From: Desmonostoc muscorum FACHB-395
GTDB taxonomy: Bacteria > Cyanobacteriota > Cyanobacteriia > Cyanobacteriales > Nostocaceae
Direction of reading: 5' to 3'
DNA length: 64,000 nucleotides
Assembly: GCF_014698035.1 (NCBI RefSeq)
Contig: NZ_JACJSF010000007.1
Location: 1-64,000, forward strand
Shown here: positions 17,252 to 26,828 of the stretch, in pieces
How positions within the stretch are numbered: the first letter of the stretch is position 1
Layout of the letters: each line of letters opens with the position of its first letter
Program-made: the position numbers and the translations under genes
The notes under the pieces: model-generated
The model's input: only the letters and a program-made list of their open reading frames with translations
Databases searched by the model: none
Told to the model about the DNA's origin: nothing

Positions 17252-17722
17252 TCATTTAACGCTTTTACAATCAACATCTGCGCTGTATGTATGGTGCATA
17301 CTCTCTCGCACCTCCATTAAAATTTTTCCTAGCATATTTTTACCGCTACCATCGGCTCCGCAACCCCAATAAAAATCGATGGGTGAGTTTTCAACAATTT
17401 CTGCATTACCTGTGGAAAGTAAGATATTCCTAATATCTGTATGAGTTTGAAATTTACATAGCACAGCTTGCCGCATGATATCGTCTTTAACTTGTTCCCA
17501 ATCTTGGCGTAGTGGACGGGTTCTCTCACGTCCCATTCTTGCCGCATCTTTAGGTGTTTTAACTTGGCGGATTTGCTCTAAATGAGGTGTATCCACAAAC
17601 TTTTGCGCTTGAAAGTAGTGTTCGCTGGTTGACCAATACAATCCATCTAATTGAAAACCGTGGGGCGAAAAGTTAGAGAAACAACCATATTCTTCACGAG
17701 TGCTATAAAAGTAGATTGTCAT
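17252..17722 (-). CDS. NADAR-family protein (YbiA-like)
   Basis: 156 residues. The family signature is clear: CFSNFSPHGFQLDGLYWSTSEHYFQAQKF at 14-42, then KTPKDAARMGRERTRPLRQDW and the late IDFYWGCGADGSGKNMLGKILMEVR. Characterised relatives cleave the N-glycosidic bond of riboflavin intermediates or remove ADP-ribose from guanine. Some sit beside ADP-ribosyl toxins, but no toxin is adjacent here. The substrate here is therefore open. Confidence 0.85.
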   Translation of the reverse strand: MTIYFYSTREEYGCFSNFSPHGFQLDGLYWSTSEHYFQAQKFVDTPHLEQIRQVKTPKDAARMGRERTRPLRQDWEQVKDDIMRQAVLCKFQTHTDIRNILLSTGNAEIVENSPIDFYWGCGADGSGKNMLGKILMEVRESMHHTYSADVDCKSVK

Positions 17723-18094
17723 AGAAGTTGATCGGCATTAGAGATATAGTTTGAATTAATTATTACTTATTTATACCAATTTTCTATCAAATTTAACTTC
17801 ATAATTAATTCATTTACCGAGCCGTTTCTTTATATATTACCTATACTTATAATTCGTTTAATAAATATTAAGTGCATCATCATGTAGAGTTAATATTACT
17901 TATTCCTTACAGTTTGCTGAAGTTAAGATAAGGAATATTAAAAATTAATCCCCCCTTTCTTCCTGAAAAAAGGGGGGCTGTATCCCCTACTTCTGAGAGT
18001 ACTTGGGAGGATATTCAAGAGATAAATGCCAATAATCTACAATTATTAATTATTTATTCAAGTAAAACGCACCTGTAAAAAGTTAGGTGTTGAT
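17723..18094. other. Intergenic with possible terminator hairpin
   Basis: No gene is seen in these 372 bases. At 17950-17977 lies an inverted repeat CCCCCCTTT/AAAGGGGGG. Read on the minus strand it is followed by ATTAATTTTTAA, so it could end transcription of the cyanophycinase gene about 120 bases upstream. The rest is AT-rich. Confidence 0.45.
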
Positions 18095-18937
18095 TCAAGC
18101 AACAGGTACAGATACATTAGTCACAGAGCCACTATTTAGGATAGGTTGGCGGGTTTTCAAGTCAAATTTGAATCCATGTGGCAAAATGTGAAGCTTTGCT
18201 CCGCAAATCGCCAAAGACTCATCCTTCAAAATTTCGCCCATATTGTTGTATGTAGCTTCTGATTCATCAACAATTGTCACCGCACCTGCACCAATCACTT
18301 CAATTTGGTTATCGGTTACGACCATAGCGGTATTCTCGTCAATACCGAACCCTAAAACAGCAGGTTCTAGTATTAAAGCTGAAATTAAGCGTCCCAAACG
18401 TCCACGCTGAGAAAAATGCTGGTCAATTACCACTCCTGGTAAAAAGCCTAGACCAGGGCCCATTTCAACAGTTTCAATTCGAGGATGCGTTTGAGAATCA
18501 CCTTCAACTATCATTTTATCTGGCATCACAGCAGCGCCCGCACTTGTACCGGCGATAACTACACCTTCCGCGAACCGTTTATGAATGGCCGCATCAATTT
18601 CAGTATCCTTGAGGATATTGGTGATGCGAGCTTGATCTCCACCAGTAAAAAATACCCCAGTTGATTTATGAATTGCTTCTAATGCGGTAGATGATGATGC
18701 GTCTTCGCGAGTTTCTGTATCAATAATGCGAACATTCTCGGCTCCCAGCCGCTCAAAAACCCTAATATAATTCTCTCCCACTTCTCTTGGTAATTCTGTC
18801 GCAGCCGTCATAATGACAATGTGCGCCTTCGTACCCCCAGCGCGTCGCACAAAGTCTCGCAGAATTTGAGAATCTCCATCCTTATCTTCTGCTCCCCCAA
18901 TAATTACCAACTGCCGTTTGGGATTACTTTCCACCAT
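18095..18937 (-). CDS. cphB: Cyanophycinase
   Basis: 280 residues. It is an S51-type serine exopeptidase that cuts the reserve polymer cyanophycin into beta-Asp-Arg dipeptides. The nucleophile is Ser132 in IAGTSAGAAVMPD. FFTGGDQARI (96-105), DQHFSQRGRLGRL (172-184) and GFGIDENTAMVV further on are family hallmarks. Length fits the classical intracellular form and no signal peptide is present. The gene is divergent from the CphA2-like synthetase about 850 bases away, with one small gene between, an arrangement that joins breakdown and re-use of the dipeptide. Confidence 0.93.
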   Translation of the reverse strand: MVESNPKRQLVIIGGAEDKDGDSQILRDFVRRAGGTKAHIVIMTAATELPREVGENYIRVFERLGAENVRIIDTETREDASSSTALEAIHKSTGVFFTGGDQARITNILKDTEIDAAIHKRFAEGVVIAGTSAGAAVMPDKMIVEGDSQTHPRIETVEMGPGLGFLPGVVIDQHFSQRGRLGRLISALILEPAVLGFGIDENTAMVVTDNQIEVIGAGAVTIVDESEATYNNMGEILKDESLAICGAKLHILPHGFKFDLKTRQPILNSGSVTNVSVPVA

Positions 18938-19266
18938 GATGCCCCCTGATGTGAGTTAATAAATTTCACTAAACCATGACAATTAAACTATCAAATCATC
19001 CCTGTGGTAGATTACCTGATAGAAGGTAGTATTAAAATTTGCGCTTGCAATTAGACCAAAAGATTTTTCAGGAAAATTACATCGAAAAATAGCTCTCCTC
19101 AGAATTAATTTTCTTTTACTAAATAAAATTACTAAAACCAACTGCCTCTAGAGAGATTTTCTAGAGGCATTATTGACTGCGTTTCTAAATTACCGATTGA
19201 AAATTTATCATGCAATTGTTGGTATTAACTCTCGCTGGGTACAAATTAGATATCTGATGGTAAATC
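18938..19266. other. Intergenic with strong hairpin
   Basis: No gene is seen in this stretch. The main structure is the 10-base-arm hairpin at 19143-19169, listed separately. The promoter of cphB is expected in the left part. Confidence 0.5.
19143..19169. terminator. Hairpin TGCCTCTAGA/TCTAGAGGCA
   Basis: Perfect 10-base arms with a 7-base loop, about 100 bases past the stop of the small minus-strand gene at 19267-19470. On that strand the T-rich sequence AGTTGGTTTTAG follows, a weak T-run. A terminator or RNA-stabilising role is plausible. Confidence 0.45.
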
Positions 19267-19470
19267 CTAATGAATGCGACTTCTGTAAAGCAAGTTAGTC
19301 AAGAAAAAACGTGCTTGTTCTAGTGGGAGATGTCTGGGTTTACCTTGGTAGACGATTTGATATTCATTTATGTCAGGCCCATCACCATGACCAGAGATCA
19401 GCTTTTGGTGAAAAGCTTCCTCAGCAAGTTCTCGAATTTCATCTCTTAGATCAGCTTGTGTGCTATTCAT
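19267..19470 (-). CDS. Small hypothetical protein between cphB and cphA2-like gene
   Basis: A 67-residue product if the ATG at 19470 (MNSTQADLRDEIRELAEEAF) is used. An upstream in-frame ATG at 19557 would add 29 residues of unlikely composition. The product is charged and looks helical at first, then has EYQIVYQGKPRHLPLEQARFFLTNLL. No family is recognised with certainty. It reads in the same direction as cphB, about 330 bases upstream of it, so a link to cyanophycin metabolism is possible but unproven. Confidence 0.55.
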   Translation of the reverse strand: MNSTQADLRDEIRELAEEAFHQKLISGHGDGPDINEYQIVYQGKPRHLPLEQARFFLTNLLYRSRIH

Positions 19471-19790
19471 GCTTTGCTGTCTTTTCAATACCGCATATTT
19501 ATTTATACAGATTTTGGGATGCGTGTTGCACCTTTCAAAGGTTATATCTTTGCCCATTCATAAGGATGAAGTGACTATTCTTGATTCTTTGCTGAGGAAG
19601 AAAAATTTAATTATGCCTTGAGATAGTTAAAAATGCTTACTAATAGGGTTAGTGTAGTTTCTGATTAGATCAATGGCTTTGCCATCACTCTCCAACAATT
19701 ATTAATCGGAATCAGCCTCCAATCAACAAGTCTGAGTAACGATAACTCAGCATAGAAATTTCAGGGTGTTTAGCCAAAGGTTCGTAATCA
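19471..19790. other. Upstream region of cphA2-like gene
   Basis: No gene is seen in these 320 bases. They are AT-rich, with direct-repeat-poor sequence, and must hold the promoter of the synthetase gene and of the small divergent gene. No clear operator palindrome was noticed. Confidence 0.4.
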
Positions 19791-21701
19791 ATGGTTCTAC
19801 AAAAAAGCAGTGATTTAGCTCGCATTAATGCTAGAAGAACGGATGTATTTGATATTTTCAACTTCAAGCATTATGTTGGCCCCAACCCCTATTTAGATGC
19901 AGGGGCGCTAGTATTTGACTTTGCTCTAGTTGACTCTAGAGAGCCTTTGCCCATAGAAGATTATATTGCCAGCATTGGCGATCGCTATCCAAATCTGGGC
20001 AGCCAAAGCTACGAGTCCCATGCCCATCTATTTGCCCAAGTTGTGTCCGAAGTCGGAAAGCTTGATATGGATTTGCACCTTAAGCATTGGAGTGTTAAGC
20101 CATATCCAGATTTCGCGCGAATTAGCGTCCAATCACTACATGAACGCACAACTAGAGAGGTCGTTTATTTTGTTTGGGATTGGTTTGAAGCCATTACCCA
20201 AGACGAAGACTTTAACTTTGAGGAGCAGCTAGTGAGGCTGCAAAATAGATTTCGCGCATCTGTCTATGGTGGCCCCACAGTTTACGCTTTATTGCGAACA
20301 GCCTACGAAAAAGGTATTCCCGCCTTTTATTTGTGGGAAGAAGGATTAATGCAATACGGCTTTGGAAAAAAACACGTCCGGGGAGTAGCAACCACATTTA
20401 ACTGTGATAGTCATCTAGATTCAGAGTTTACCACCCGTAAAGATGACTGCAAAGCATTTCTAAAAACCTTGGGTTTCCCAGTCCCTGAAGGCGATATCGT
20501 CTTTTCTGAAAAGGAAGCCTTGGCAGCAGCCAGACAAATTGGCTACCCAGTGGCAGTTAAGCCAGTGGTAGGTCACAAAGGAATTGGCGTTACGGCTGAC
20601 GTACAAGACTCAAAAGAACTGGAATCTGCTTATAATAGAGCATTAGCAGCGATTCCTGAAGATCAGCTAACTCGGATAATTGTTGAGAAAAGTATTTCTG
20701 GCTCAGATTTTCGGATGTTGTGTGTCAATGGCAGATTTGTCGCCGCCACAGAACGCCGTCCAGCATCGGTTGTTGGTGATGGGCACTTAACGCTTGCAGA
20801 ATTAATTCGCCTAGAGAACCGCAAACCTGCACGTTTAGATACGCCCACCTCACCCATGAGTAAAATTCAGATTGATGAAGCGATGGAACTTTACTTAGAG
20901 GAACAGCGCTTATCACTAGACAGCGTGATTGAAAAAGGACGCACTGTTTACCTGCGTAAAGTTGCCAATCTTTCAGCCGGGGGTATGAGCATCGATTCAA
21001 CCCACACAGTTCATGATGACAATATTATCTTGGCGCAAGATATTGCCCAACATTTCCAGTTGACTTGCCTTGGTATTGATGTCATTACCAAAAGTCTCTC
21101 CGAATCTTGGAAATCTAGTAACTTCGCTATCCTGGAAATCAACGCTGCACCAGGAGTTTTAATGCATCTTAAACCTTCTGAAGGTGAAAGTGTTGATGTA
21201 CCTTCTCATATTCTAGAAACCTTTTTTGAGTCGGATACAGATTCGAGGATACCGATTATCACCTTTAATAAAATCTCAGTTGAAGAACTGCAAACAACAA
21301 TTGACCATATCCTTTTGCAACATCCCAACTGGACAATTGGCGCTGTTTGTCGTGATGCAGTTTTTGTGAATCGCTCGAAAAAAGTATTAAGCAAAAATTA
21401 CAATAGCAACGTCCAAACTTTACTCCGTCATCCCAAAGTTGATTTGCTGATTGCCGAATATGCGGAAGACATCTTAGATGAAGAGGGGATGTTTTACCTG
21501 AATAGTAATATCGTGGTTTTGGATAATCCCACTGAAACTGAGATGATGCTGGCGCGGGATGTCTTTGATGGTTCTACTGTGGTGATTAGAAAAGGCAATG
21601 ATATTTCTATCCGTCGCAAAGGGTTGATTGAAGATTATACTTTGGCTGAAGATGAACCATTTACACGGGTTTATTTGAAAGAAACTGGAACGATTTTGTG
21701 A
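19791..21701 (+). CDS. cphA2: CphA2-like short cyanophycin synthetase
   Basis: 636 residues, against about 870-900 for classical CphA. The N-terminal domain and the central ATP-grasp domain are present: TTRKDDCKAFLKTLGFPVPEG, VAVKPVVGHKGIGVT, AILEINAAPGVLMHLKPSEG. The C-terminal Mur-ligase-like part is much reduced, and no complete Mur-ligase P-loop is evident in it. This is the build described for CphA2, which in N2-fixing cyanobacteria re-polymerises beta-Asp-Arg dipeptides using one ATP-dependent site. Next to cphB it suggests a dipeptide recycling pair. A recently truncated CphA is less likely, since the frame is intact and ends naturally. Confidence 0.85.
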   Translation: MVLQKSSDLARINARRTDVFDIFNFKHYVGPNPYLDAGALVFDFALVDSREPLPIEDYIASIGDRYPNLGSQSYESHAHLFAQVVSEVGKLDMDLHLKHWSVKPYPDFARISVQSLHERTTREVVYFVWDWFEAITQDEDFNFEEQLVRLQNRFRASVYGGPTVYALLRTAYEKGIPAFYLWEEGLMQYGFGKKHVRGVATTFNCDSHLDSEFTTRKDDCKAFLKTLGFPVPEGDIVFSEKEALAAARQIGYPVAVKPVVGHKGIGVTADVQDSKELESAYNRALAAIPEDQLTRIIVEKSISGSDFRMLCVNGRFVAATERRPASVVGDGHLTLAELIRLENRKPARLDTPTSPMSKIQIDEAMELYLEEQRLSLDSVIEKGRTVYLRKVANLSAGGMSIDSTHTVHDDNIILAQDIAQHFQLTCLGIDVITKSLSESWKSSNFAILEINAAPGVLMHLKPSEGESVDVPSHILETFFESDTDSRIPIITFNKISVEELQTTIDHILLQHPNWTIGAVCRDAVFVNRSKKVLSKNYNSNVQTLLRHPKVDLLIAEYAEDILDEEGMFYLNSNIVVLDNPTETEMMLARDVFDGSTVVIRKGNDISIRRKGLIEDYTLAEDEPFTRVYLKETGTIL

Positions 21702-22338
21702 GCTAGCTTAAGAGGTTGCTTTAAAAGTTATTGGTTGGCTGTGATCTAGGCACTTTTTTATCTCCCTAACCCCTCTTTTTTAGGCTACGGCGTATACACA
21801 TACCTCTACAAAATCAAAATGTTGTAGCTCCTCCTAAATCCTCCTTTCTAAGGAGGACTTTGAGAGGTTTTTGCTTACTTAAAAATTTGGGTTGGGGGAT
21901 AAAAAGGCTGTGGGAGACTCCATGATTAATTCTAATTGATACAACCTAAGCTAAGTTATATTCAGCGATTGTTCTGATAAATCTTAAAATTTCAGAGATA
22001 ATAATATTTTATTTCCAGGCTTTAGAGATTTAATATGTATCTGTGAGGCTTTGATTGGGACTATATAGTATATAGCGATATATGGATCGGGCTGCTTCAT
22101 TACCCTTGTATTCAGGATAATTTTTGACATTCCAAAAGCAGTTTTTTTGGTGTGGCGAAAATTTCGTGAAAATAACTAATTTTAACCAAAATTTTAACCA
22201 ATAATAATTTTTTAAGTCATGCCCAATTGCTAGAGTGAATTTCACCACCACTTTTGTGATGCCGCGTAATCCAAACAATTTACACATCGAAAATTGGACG
22301 GCTCATGGGCTTCAATGATTCTCAGAGATTATCAAAAA
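21702..22338. other. Gene-free stretch with degenerate MITE
   Basis: The left part (21711-21883) is a diverged GAGGTTG-type element. The rest is AT-rich with no convincing gene. A minus-strand open frame at 22030-22287 has unlikely composition and no recognisable motif. Confidence 0.5.
21711..21883. repeat. Degenerate copy of the GAGG(T/A)TG MITE
   Basis: Begins AGAGGTTGCTTTAAAAGT, like the left end of the element at 8066, and shares CTGTGA..TAGG.ACTTT and CTAACCCC with it. It also shares TTAGGCTACGGCGTATACACAT with the copy at 23719 (there TTAAGCTACGGTGTACACACAT). The right terminal repeat is not recognisable, so the end is approximate. Confidence 0.6.
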
Positions 22339-23397
22339 ATGAAATGTAAAGCAATATCTTCCTTTGCGCTCACAAAGCTGTTTTTTGCTTGTGGCATAAG
22401 TTTATTGAGTGCGAAATTGGTAGCGGCCGCTGTCACCTACAGCGCATGGCCTAGCAGCACAACTGTAGTCACTGCTGATGGCTCCAACCAGTTCGGTGGT
22501 AATCTCAGCGGTTTGTTCTACGACCCAGCAACTGGAACGCAACAAGCTGTGTTGTGGGGGGTGCAAAATTCGCCATCAAAACTCTATAACCTGGTTTGGA
22601 ACGGTAGCACTTTCGTCAAAAATACTGCTAATAATTGGAGTTCTGGAAAAACGTTGCGCTATCCCAATGGTACTGGTGCGCCAGATGCGGAAGGTGTGAC
22701 CAAAGCCGAGCTTTCTTCAACAACTATCTACGTCTCTACTGAGCGAGATGGAAGTGGCTCCAACCGCTTCAGCGTACTGAGTTATGACAGCAGCAGCAGT
22801 GCCACCACCCTCAATGCTACTAAGGAATGGAACTTAACTTCTAATTTGCCAACAGTTAGCTCCACCAATTTAGGCTTGGAAGCGATCGCATGGGTGCCAG
22901 ATAGTTATTTGCAGGCTAATGGATTCATAGATGAAAGTACCAATCAGCTTTACAACCCAGCCAATTATCCGTTGCATGGCACGGGATTGTTTTTTGTTGG
23001 ATTGGAAGCAAATGGACAAATTTATGCCTACGCGCTCAACTCCGACTCTACATATACGCGTATTGCTACCATTGCCAGTGGTAATACAAAGATCATGGAT
23101 TTATCCTTCGACCGCGATAATGAGACTTTATGGGCGTATTGCGACAACAATTGCAGCAACCGCTCAACCCTGCTCGCCATCGATACCACCGTTGGCTCGT
23201 CAACGAAAGGCAAATTTATCATCAGCAAGGGTTACGAACGCCCAAGTTCGATGTCAAACATTAACAACGAAGGTATCGCCATTGCGCCCAATTCTGAATG
23301 CGCCAGCAATCTAAAACAGTTCTTCTGGGCGGATGATTCCGAAACCAGCAATCATGCGATTCGTCGTGGAACAATTCCTTGTGGACGATTGTTTTAA
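22339..23397 (+). CDS. Secreted protein of unknown function, propeller-like
   Basis: 352 residues from the ATG at 22339; 15 more if the upstream ATG at 22294 is used. The start at 22339 places a signal peptide at the front (basic MKCK, then a hydrophobic stretch ending LVAAA). The mature part is rich in Ser, Thr, Asn and beta-strand pattern, with IYVSTERDG, LGLEAIAWVPDSYL and NNEGIAIAPNSEC, phrases like those of phytase-like/esterase-like beta-propellers. The four C-terminal cysteines may form disulfides. No partner gene. Function unknown. Confidence 0.7.
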   Translation: MKCKAISSFALTKLFFACGISLLSAKLVAAAVTYSAWPSSTTVVTADGSNQFGGNLSGLFYDPATGTQQAVLWGVQNSPSKLYNLVWNGSTFVKNTANNWSSGKTLRYPNGTGAPDAEGVTKAELSSTTIYVSTERDGSGSNRFSVLSYDSSSSATTLNATKEWNLTSNLPTVSSTNLGLEAIAWVPDSYLQANGFIDESTNQLYNPANYPLHGTGLFFVGLEANGQIYAYALNSDSTYTRIATIASGNTKIMDLSFDRDNETLWAYCDNNCSNRSTLLAIDTTVGSSTKGKFIISKGYERPSSMSNINNEGIAIAPNSECASNLKQFFWADDSETSNHAIRRGTIPCGRLF

Positions 23398-23442
23398 GCT
23401 GACATTGATCCTCATTTACTAGTGCGAGGTTTAGGTCTACTG

Positions 23443-23493
23443 TGACGTTCTTTCCCGTTAATCTGATGGTATAACAGGCGGGAGAGAACGTCA
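23443..23493. repeat. Long hairpin TGACGTTCTTTCCCG/CGGGAGAGAACGTCA
   Basis: Fifteen-base arms with one G-T wobble and a 21-base loop, 45 bases past the stop of the secreted-protein gene and beside a REP-transposase remnant. It could be a REP-type palindrome mobilised by that transposase, or a bidirectional terminator (TGTTTTC follows on the plus strand). Confidence 0.6.
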
Positions 23494-23566
23494 TGTTTTC
23501 AGTTGACTGCCTATTACATGCGATCGCTGCTTTAGTGCAACTTTGCCTCGAAAATAATTTTTTGCC

Positions 23567-23719
23567 AATCAACGCCAACCCATCTTCTGGCTGTTTTGCT
23601 TCCAGCAGGTAATGCACATGATTGCTCATGATGCACAAAGCATAGAGTTTAAACTTATACTTTTCTTGTGCCTTTTTGACGGCATAAATAAAGACTTCGC
23701 GGCATTCTAAGCGCGTTAG
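23567..23719 (-). pseudogene. REP-associated (IS200-like) transposase remnant
   Basis: About 50 codons encode LTRLECREVFIYAVKKAQEK and YALCIMSNHVHYLLEAKQPE, the conserved middle of Y1 transposases of the REP-associated type, including the HxH metal site (NHVH). The upstream part of the gene is missing exactly where the MITE at 23718 begins. The downstream part with the catalytic tyrosine is not recognisable. A longer minus-strand open frame (23261-23752) runs through it, but its tail is antisense to the secreted-protein gene. Confidence 0.75.
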
Positions 23720-23843
23720 AGGATGTTTGAAAAGTCCTCTTCTTGGTAGCAAAACGTTTTAGATCCACCTAAAATCTCCCTTAAAAAGGGGGACTTTAAT
23801 TCTTGTCCCCTCCTTTTTTAAGCTACGGTGTACACACATCTTT
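23718..23843. mobile_element. GAGGATG-type MITE copy beside REP-transposase remnant
   Basis: The left end AGAGGATGTTTGAAAAGTC is the best match in the window to the terminal repeat of the element at 8066. The interior shares CTTAAAAAGGGGGA and TTTTTTAAGCTACGGTGTACACACAT with other copies. The right end is unclear. ACTTTTCAAAC occurs at 23952-23962 but lacks the ATCCTC tip, so the element may be truncated or may once have spanned the DUF559 fragment. Confidence 0.65.
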
Positions 23844-24029
23844 CTAGAAAAACAAGTAGTAATTGAAATTGATGGAGATAGCCATTTTATAGATGAAGGT
23901 CAAGACTATGACATAGAAAGAACAAGAATTTTAGAATTCCATTCGCTCAATACTTTTCAAACTTTCAGTATAAAAAAACCTGCGAGCAACCGATTACCAG
24001 TAAGGCTTTCAGTAATAAAAGTAAGCTAA
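23844..24029 (+). pseudogene. DUF559 (Vsr-like endonuclease) fragment
   Basis: An open reading of 61 codons without a start gives VVIEIDGDSHFIDEGQDYDIERT, the core of DUF559 proteins, a small PD-(D/E)XK-like family related to very-short-patch repair endonucleases. The 5' half of a normal gene is missing and replaced by MITE sequence. After the core the reading diverges from the family. It is a relic. Confidence 0.7.
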
Positions 24030-24088
24030 ACTCTTATAGCCAAGTATTGACTAAAAATATTTCATAATTAAAGATAGAACATCCCAAT

Positions 24089-24092
24089 GGAG
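24089..24092 (+). promoter_or_regulatory. Ribosome-binding site deciding the acnB start
   Basis: GGAG lies 9 bases before the ATG at 24102, but inside the coding sequence if the upstream ATG at 24087 were used. This favours 24102, which also matches the usual N-terminus [14 protein letters not shown] of the family. Confidence 0.7.
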
Positions 24093-24101
24093 AAAATAAA
24101 A

Positions 24102-26765
24102 ATGCTAGAACAATATCGTAAACACGTTGCTGAAAGAGCAGCACTCGGTATTCCCCCTTTACCATTGGATGCGAAGCAAACCTCAGAATTATGTGAATTA
24201 CTGAAAAATCCGCCGAAGGGTCAAGAGGAGATATTATTACATTTATTGAGCGATCGCGTTTCTCCTGGTGTTGATCCAGCAGCTTATGTCAAAGCTGGAT
24301 TTCTCACCGCGATCGCTAAGGAACAAATCACCAGTCCGTTGATTGCGCCCATCGAAGCAGTGCAATTGCTGGGCACAATGATCGGTGGTTACAATGTGCA
24401 ATCTTTAATCGATTTGCTGCAATTGCCTACTGTATCCGTCTCTGACTCATCCGAAACACCTTTGGTAATGGGTGGACAAGGAAAGGAACCCATCGCCGCT
24501 TATGCCGCCAACGCCTTAAGCAAAATCCTCTTGGTGTATGACGCTTACCACGATGTTTTAGAGTTATCTAAAACCAATCCTTTCGCCAAACGGGTGGTTG
24601 ACTCTTGGGCGGAAGCTGAATGGTTTACCCTTCGCCCCACAGTTCCAGAAGCGATTACTGTCACCGTTTTTAAAGTTCCTGGCGAAACCAATACCGACGA
24701 CTTATCCCCCGCCCAAAGCGCCACAACTCGGCCAGATATTCCCTTACACGCCTTAGTGATGTTAGAGTCACGGCAACCGGGAAGCTTGACAACAATTGCG
24801 GAGTTGAAGAAAAAAGGGCATCCTGTAGCTTACGTGGGGGATGTAGTTGGTACAGGTTCCTCGCGTAAATCTGCTATTAACTCAGTATTGTGGCATACAG
24901 GGAATGATATACCTTTTGTGCCAAACAAACGTGCTGGGGGTTATGTTTTAGGTGGTGCGATCGCGCCAATCTTCTTTAACACAGCAGAAGATGCCGGTGC
25001 TTTGCCTATTCAGTGCGATGTCACCAAACTAGAAACAGGCATGGTGATTACCATCCATCCCTACAAAGGCGAAATTACCAACGAAACAGGCGAAGTCATT
25101 TCCACCTTTGACCTTAAACCTGATACTATCCTCGATGAAGTCCGCGCAGGTGGACGCATCCCCCTACTTATTGGACGTACCCTCACCGACAAAACTCGTC
25201 TTGCACTAGGTTTAGAACCCAGCAACGTTTTCACCCGTCCCCAGCAAGCTTTTGATACAGGCAAAGGCTACAGCTTGGCACAGAAAATGGTAGGTAAAGC
25301 TTGCGGATTACCTGGTGTGCGTCCCGGCACATCCTGCGAACCCATCATCACCACCGTTGGTTCTCAAGATACCACAGGCCCCATGACCCGCGACGAATTG
25401 ACAGAACTCGCCTGTCTTGGTTTCAGTGCAGACTTAGTGATCCAAAGTTTCTGCCACACAGCAGCTTATCCCAAACCAGTAGACATCAAAACCCATCACG
25501 AACTCCCCGATTTCTTTGCTTCTCGTGGCGGTGTTGCCCTGCGTCCCGGTGATGGTATCATCCACTCTTGGTTAAACCGGATGCTGTTACCCGACACCGT
25601 GGGAACTGGCGGCGACTCTCACACCCGCTTCCCCTTGGGTATTTCCTTCCCCGCCGGTTCTGGATTAGTTGCTTTTGCAGCCGCCTTGGGTGTGATGCCT
25701 TTAGATATGCCAGAGTCAGTTTTGGTAAGATTCAAAGGTGAATTGCAACCAGGTATCACCCTGCGCGATGTCGTGAATGCGATTCCCTACGTGGCAATTC
25801 AAAAAGGTTTGCTGACAGCAGAGAAGCAGAATAAGAAAAATGTTTTCTCTGGGCGAATTCTAGAAATAGAAGGTTTGCCAGATTTAAAAGTTGAACAAGC
25901 CTTTGAACTCACCGATGCTAGTGCCGAACGTTCTTGTGCCGGATGCACAATTAAGTTGAGTGTAGAGACAATTTCGGAATATCTGCGTTCTAACATTGCG
26001 TTGCTGAAAAATATGATAGCACGGGGCTATCACGATCCGCGTACCATGCTGCGCCGTGTGGCCAAGATGGAAGAATGGTTAGCAAATCCCGTGTTATTAG
26101 AAGGTGATGCTGATGCGGAGTATGCCGAAATAATTGAAATCGATTTGAACGAAATCAAAGAGCCAATTGTTGCTGCTCCCAATGACCCCGATAATGTTAA
26201 ATTATTATCGGAAGTTGCTAACGATCCAGTGCAAGAAGTATTCGTTGGTTCTTGTATGACGAATATTGGTCATTATCGGGCAACAGCCAAAGTTTTGGAA
26301 GGCGCAGGTGAAGTGAAAACTCGCCTGTGGATTGCACCACCAACCCGCATGGATGAACACCAATTAAAAGAAGAAGGTGTATATAGCGTTTTTGGGGCTG
26401 CGGGTGCTAGAACAGAAATGCCAGGATGCAGTTTGTGTATGGGTAATCAGGCGCGAGTTGCTGATGGCACAACAGTGTTTTCTACCTCTACCCGCAACTT
26501 CAACAATCGCATGGGTAAAGATGCGCGAGTGTATCTTGGTTCAGCAGAATTAGCCGCAGTTTGTGCGCTGCTGGGACGGCTTCCCACAGTGCAGGAATAT
26601 TTGGACATTGTGGCGAGTAGAATTCATCCTTTTGCAGATGATTTGTATCGGTATTTGAACTTTGATCAAATTGCCGGTTTTGAGGATGAAGGGCGCGTGA
26701 TTGCGTTGGAAGATATGCCGAGGATTGAGGATATTTTGGGTATGCCAGCTAGTAGTTTGCGTTAG
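24102..26765 (+). CDS. acnB: Aconitate hydratase B
   Basis: 887 residues from ATG 24102. It converts citrate to isocitrate in the TCA cycle and in AcnB-type enzymes may also act on 2-methylisocitrate. The domain order is that of AcnB: an N-terminal HEAT-like domain (about 1-160), the swivel domain with [20 protein letters not shown] and [14 protein letters not shown], then the catalytic domains. The cluster cysteines are expected in [11 protein letters not shown] and [12 protein letters not shown]. Full length, no disruption. A GGTGGG/CCCACC hairpin follows the stop. It is followed on the same strand by hicBA. Confidence 0.93.
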   Translation: MLEQYRKHVAERAALGIPPLPLDAKQTSELCELLKNPPKGQEEILLHLLSDRVSPGVDPAAYVKAGFLTAIAKEQITSPLIAPIEAVQLLGTMIGGYNVQSLIDLLQLPTVSVSDSSETPLVMGGQGKEPIAAYAANALSKILLVYDAYHDVLELSKTNPFAKRVVDSWAEAEWFTLRPTVPEAITVTVFKVPGETNTDDLSPAQSATTRPDIPLHALVMLESRQPGSLTTIAELKKKGHPVAYVGDVVGTGSSRKSAINSVLWHTGNDIPFVPNKRAGGYVLGGAIAPIFFNTAEDAGALPIQCDVTKLETGMVITIHPYKGEITNETGEVISTFDLKPDTILDEVRAGGRIPLLIGRTLTDKTRLALGLEPSNVFTRPQQAFDTGKGYSLAQKMVGKACGLPGVRPGTSCEPIITTVGSQDTTGPMTRDELTELACLGFSADLVIQSFCHTAAYPKPVDIKTHHELPDFFASRGGVALRPGDGIIHSWLNRMLLPDTVGTGGDSHTRFPLGISFPAGSGLVAFAAALGVMPLDMPESVLVRFKGELQPGITLRDVVNAIPYVAIQKGLLTAEKQNKKNVFSGRILEIEGLPDLKVEQAFELTDASAERSCAGCTIKLSVETISEYLRSNIALLKNMIARGYHDPRTMLRRVAKMEEWLANPVLLEGDADAEYAEIIEIDLNEIKEPIVAAPNDPDNVKLLSEVANDPVQEVFVGSCMTNIGHYRATAKVLEGAGEVKTRLWIAPPTRMDEHQLKEEGVYSVFGAAGARTEMPGCSLCMGNQARVADGTTVFSTSTRNFNNRMGKDARVYLGSAELAAVCALLGRLPTVQEYLDIVASRIHPFADDLYRYLNFDQIAGFEDEGRVIALEDMPRIEDILGMPASSLR

Positions 26766-26781
26766 TAGATAATTAAAGTAG

Positions 26782-26798
26782 GGTGGGTATTGCCCACC
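26782..26798. repeat. GGTGGG/CCCACC hairpin after acnB
   Basis: Six-base perfect arms with a five-base loop (TATTG), 17 bases past the acnB stop and 31 before hicB. It is of the GGTGGGCAATGCCCACC kind often dispersed in cyanobacteria. It could weaken read-through from acnB into the toxin-antitoxin genes. Confidence 0.5.
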
Positions 26799-26828
26799 TC
26801 ACTTCACAATTTCAATAGGTGAATATTA

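Noticed and set aside
19791-21701. Full-length cyanophycin synthetase (cphA) truncated by mutation
   Set aside because: The frame is intact and the shortened build agrees with CphA2; nothing after the stop resembles the missing domain.
22030-22287. 85-codon minus-strand open frame
   Set aside because: Its composition is rich in Lys, Phe, Tyr and Asn as expected from AT-rich non-coding DNA, with no motif and no ribosome-binding site.
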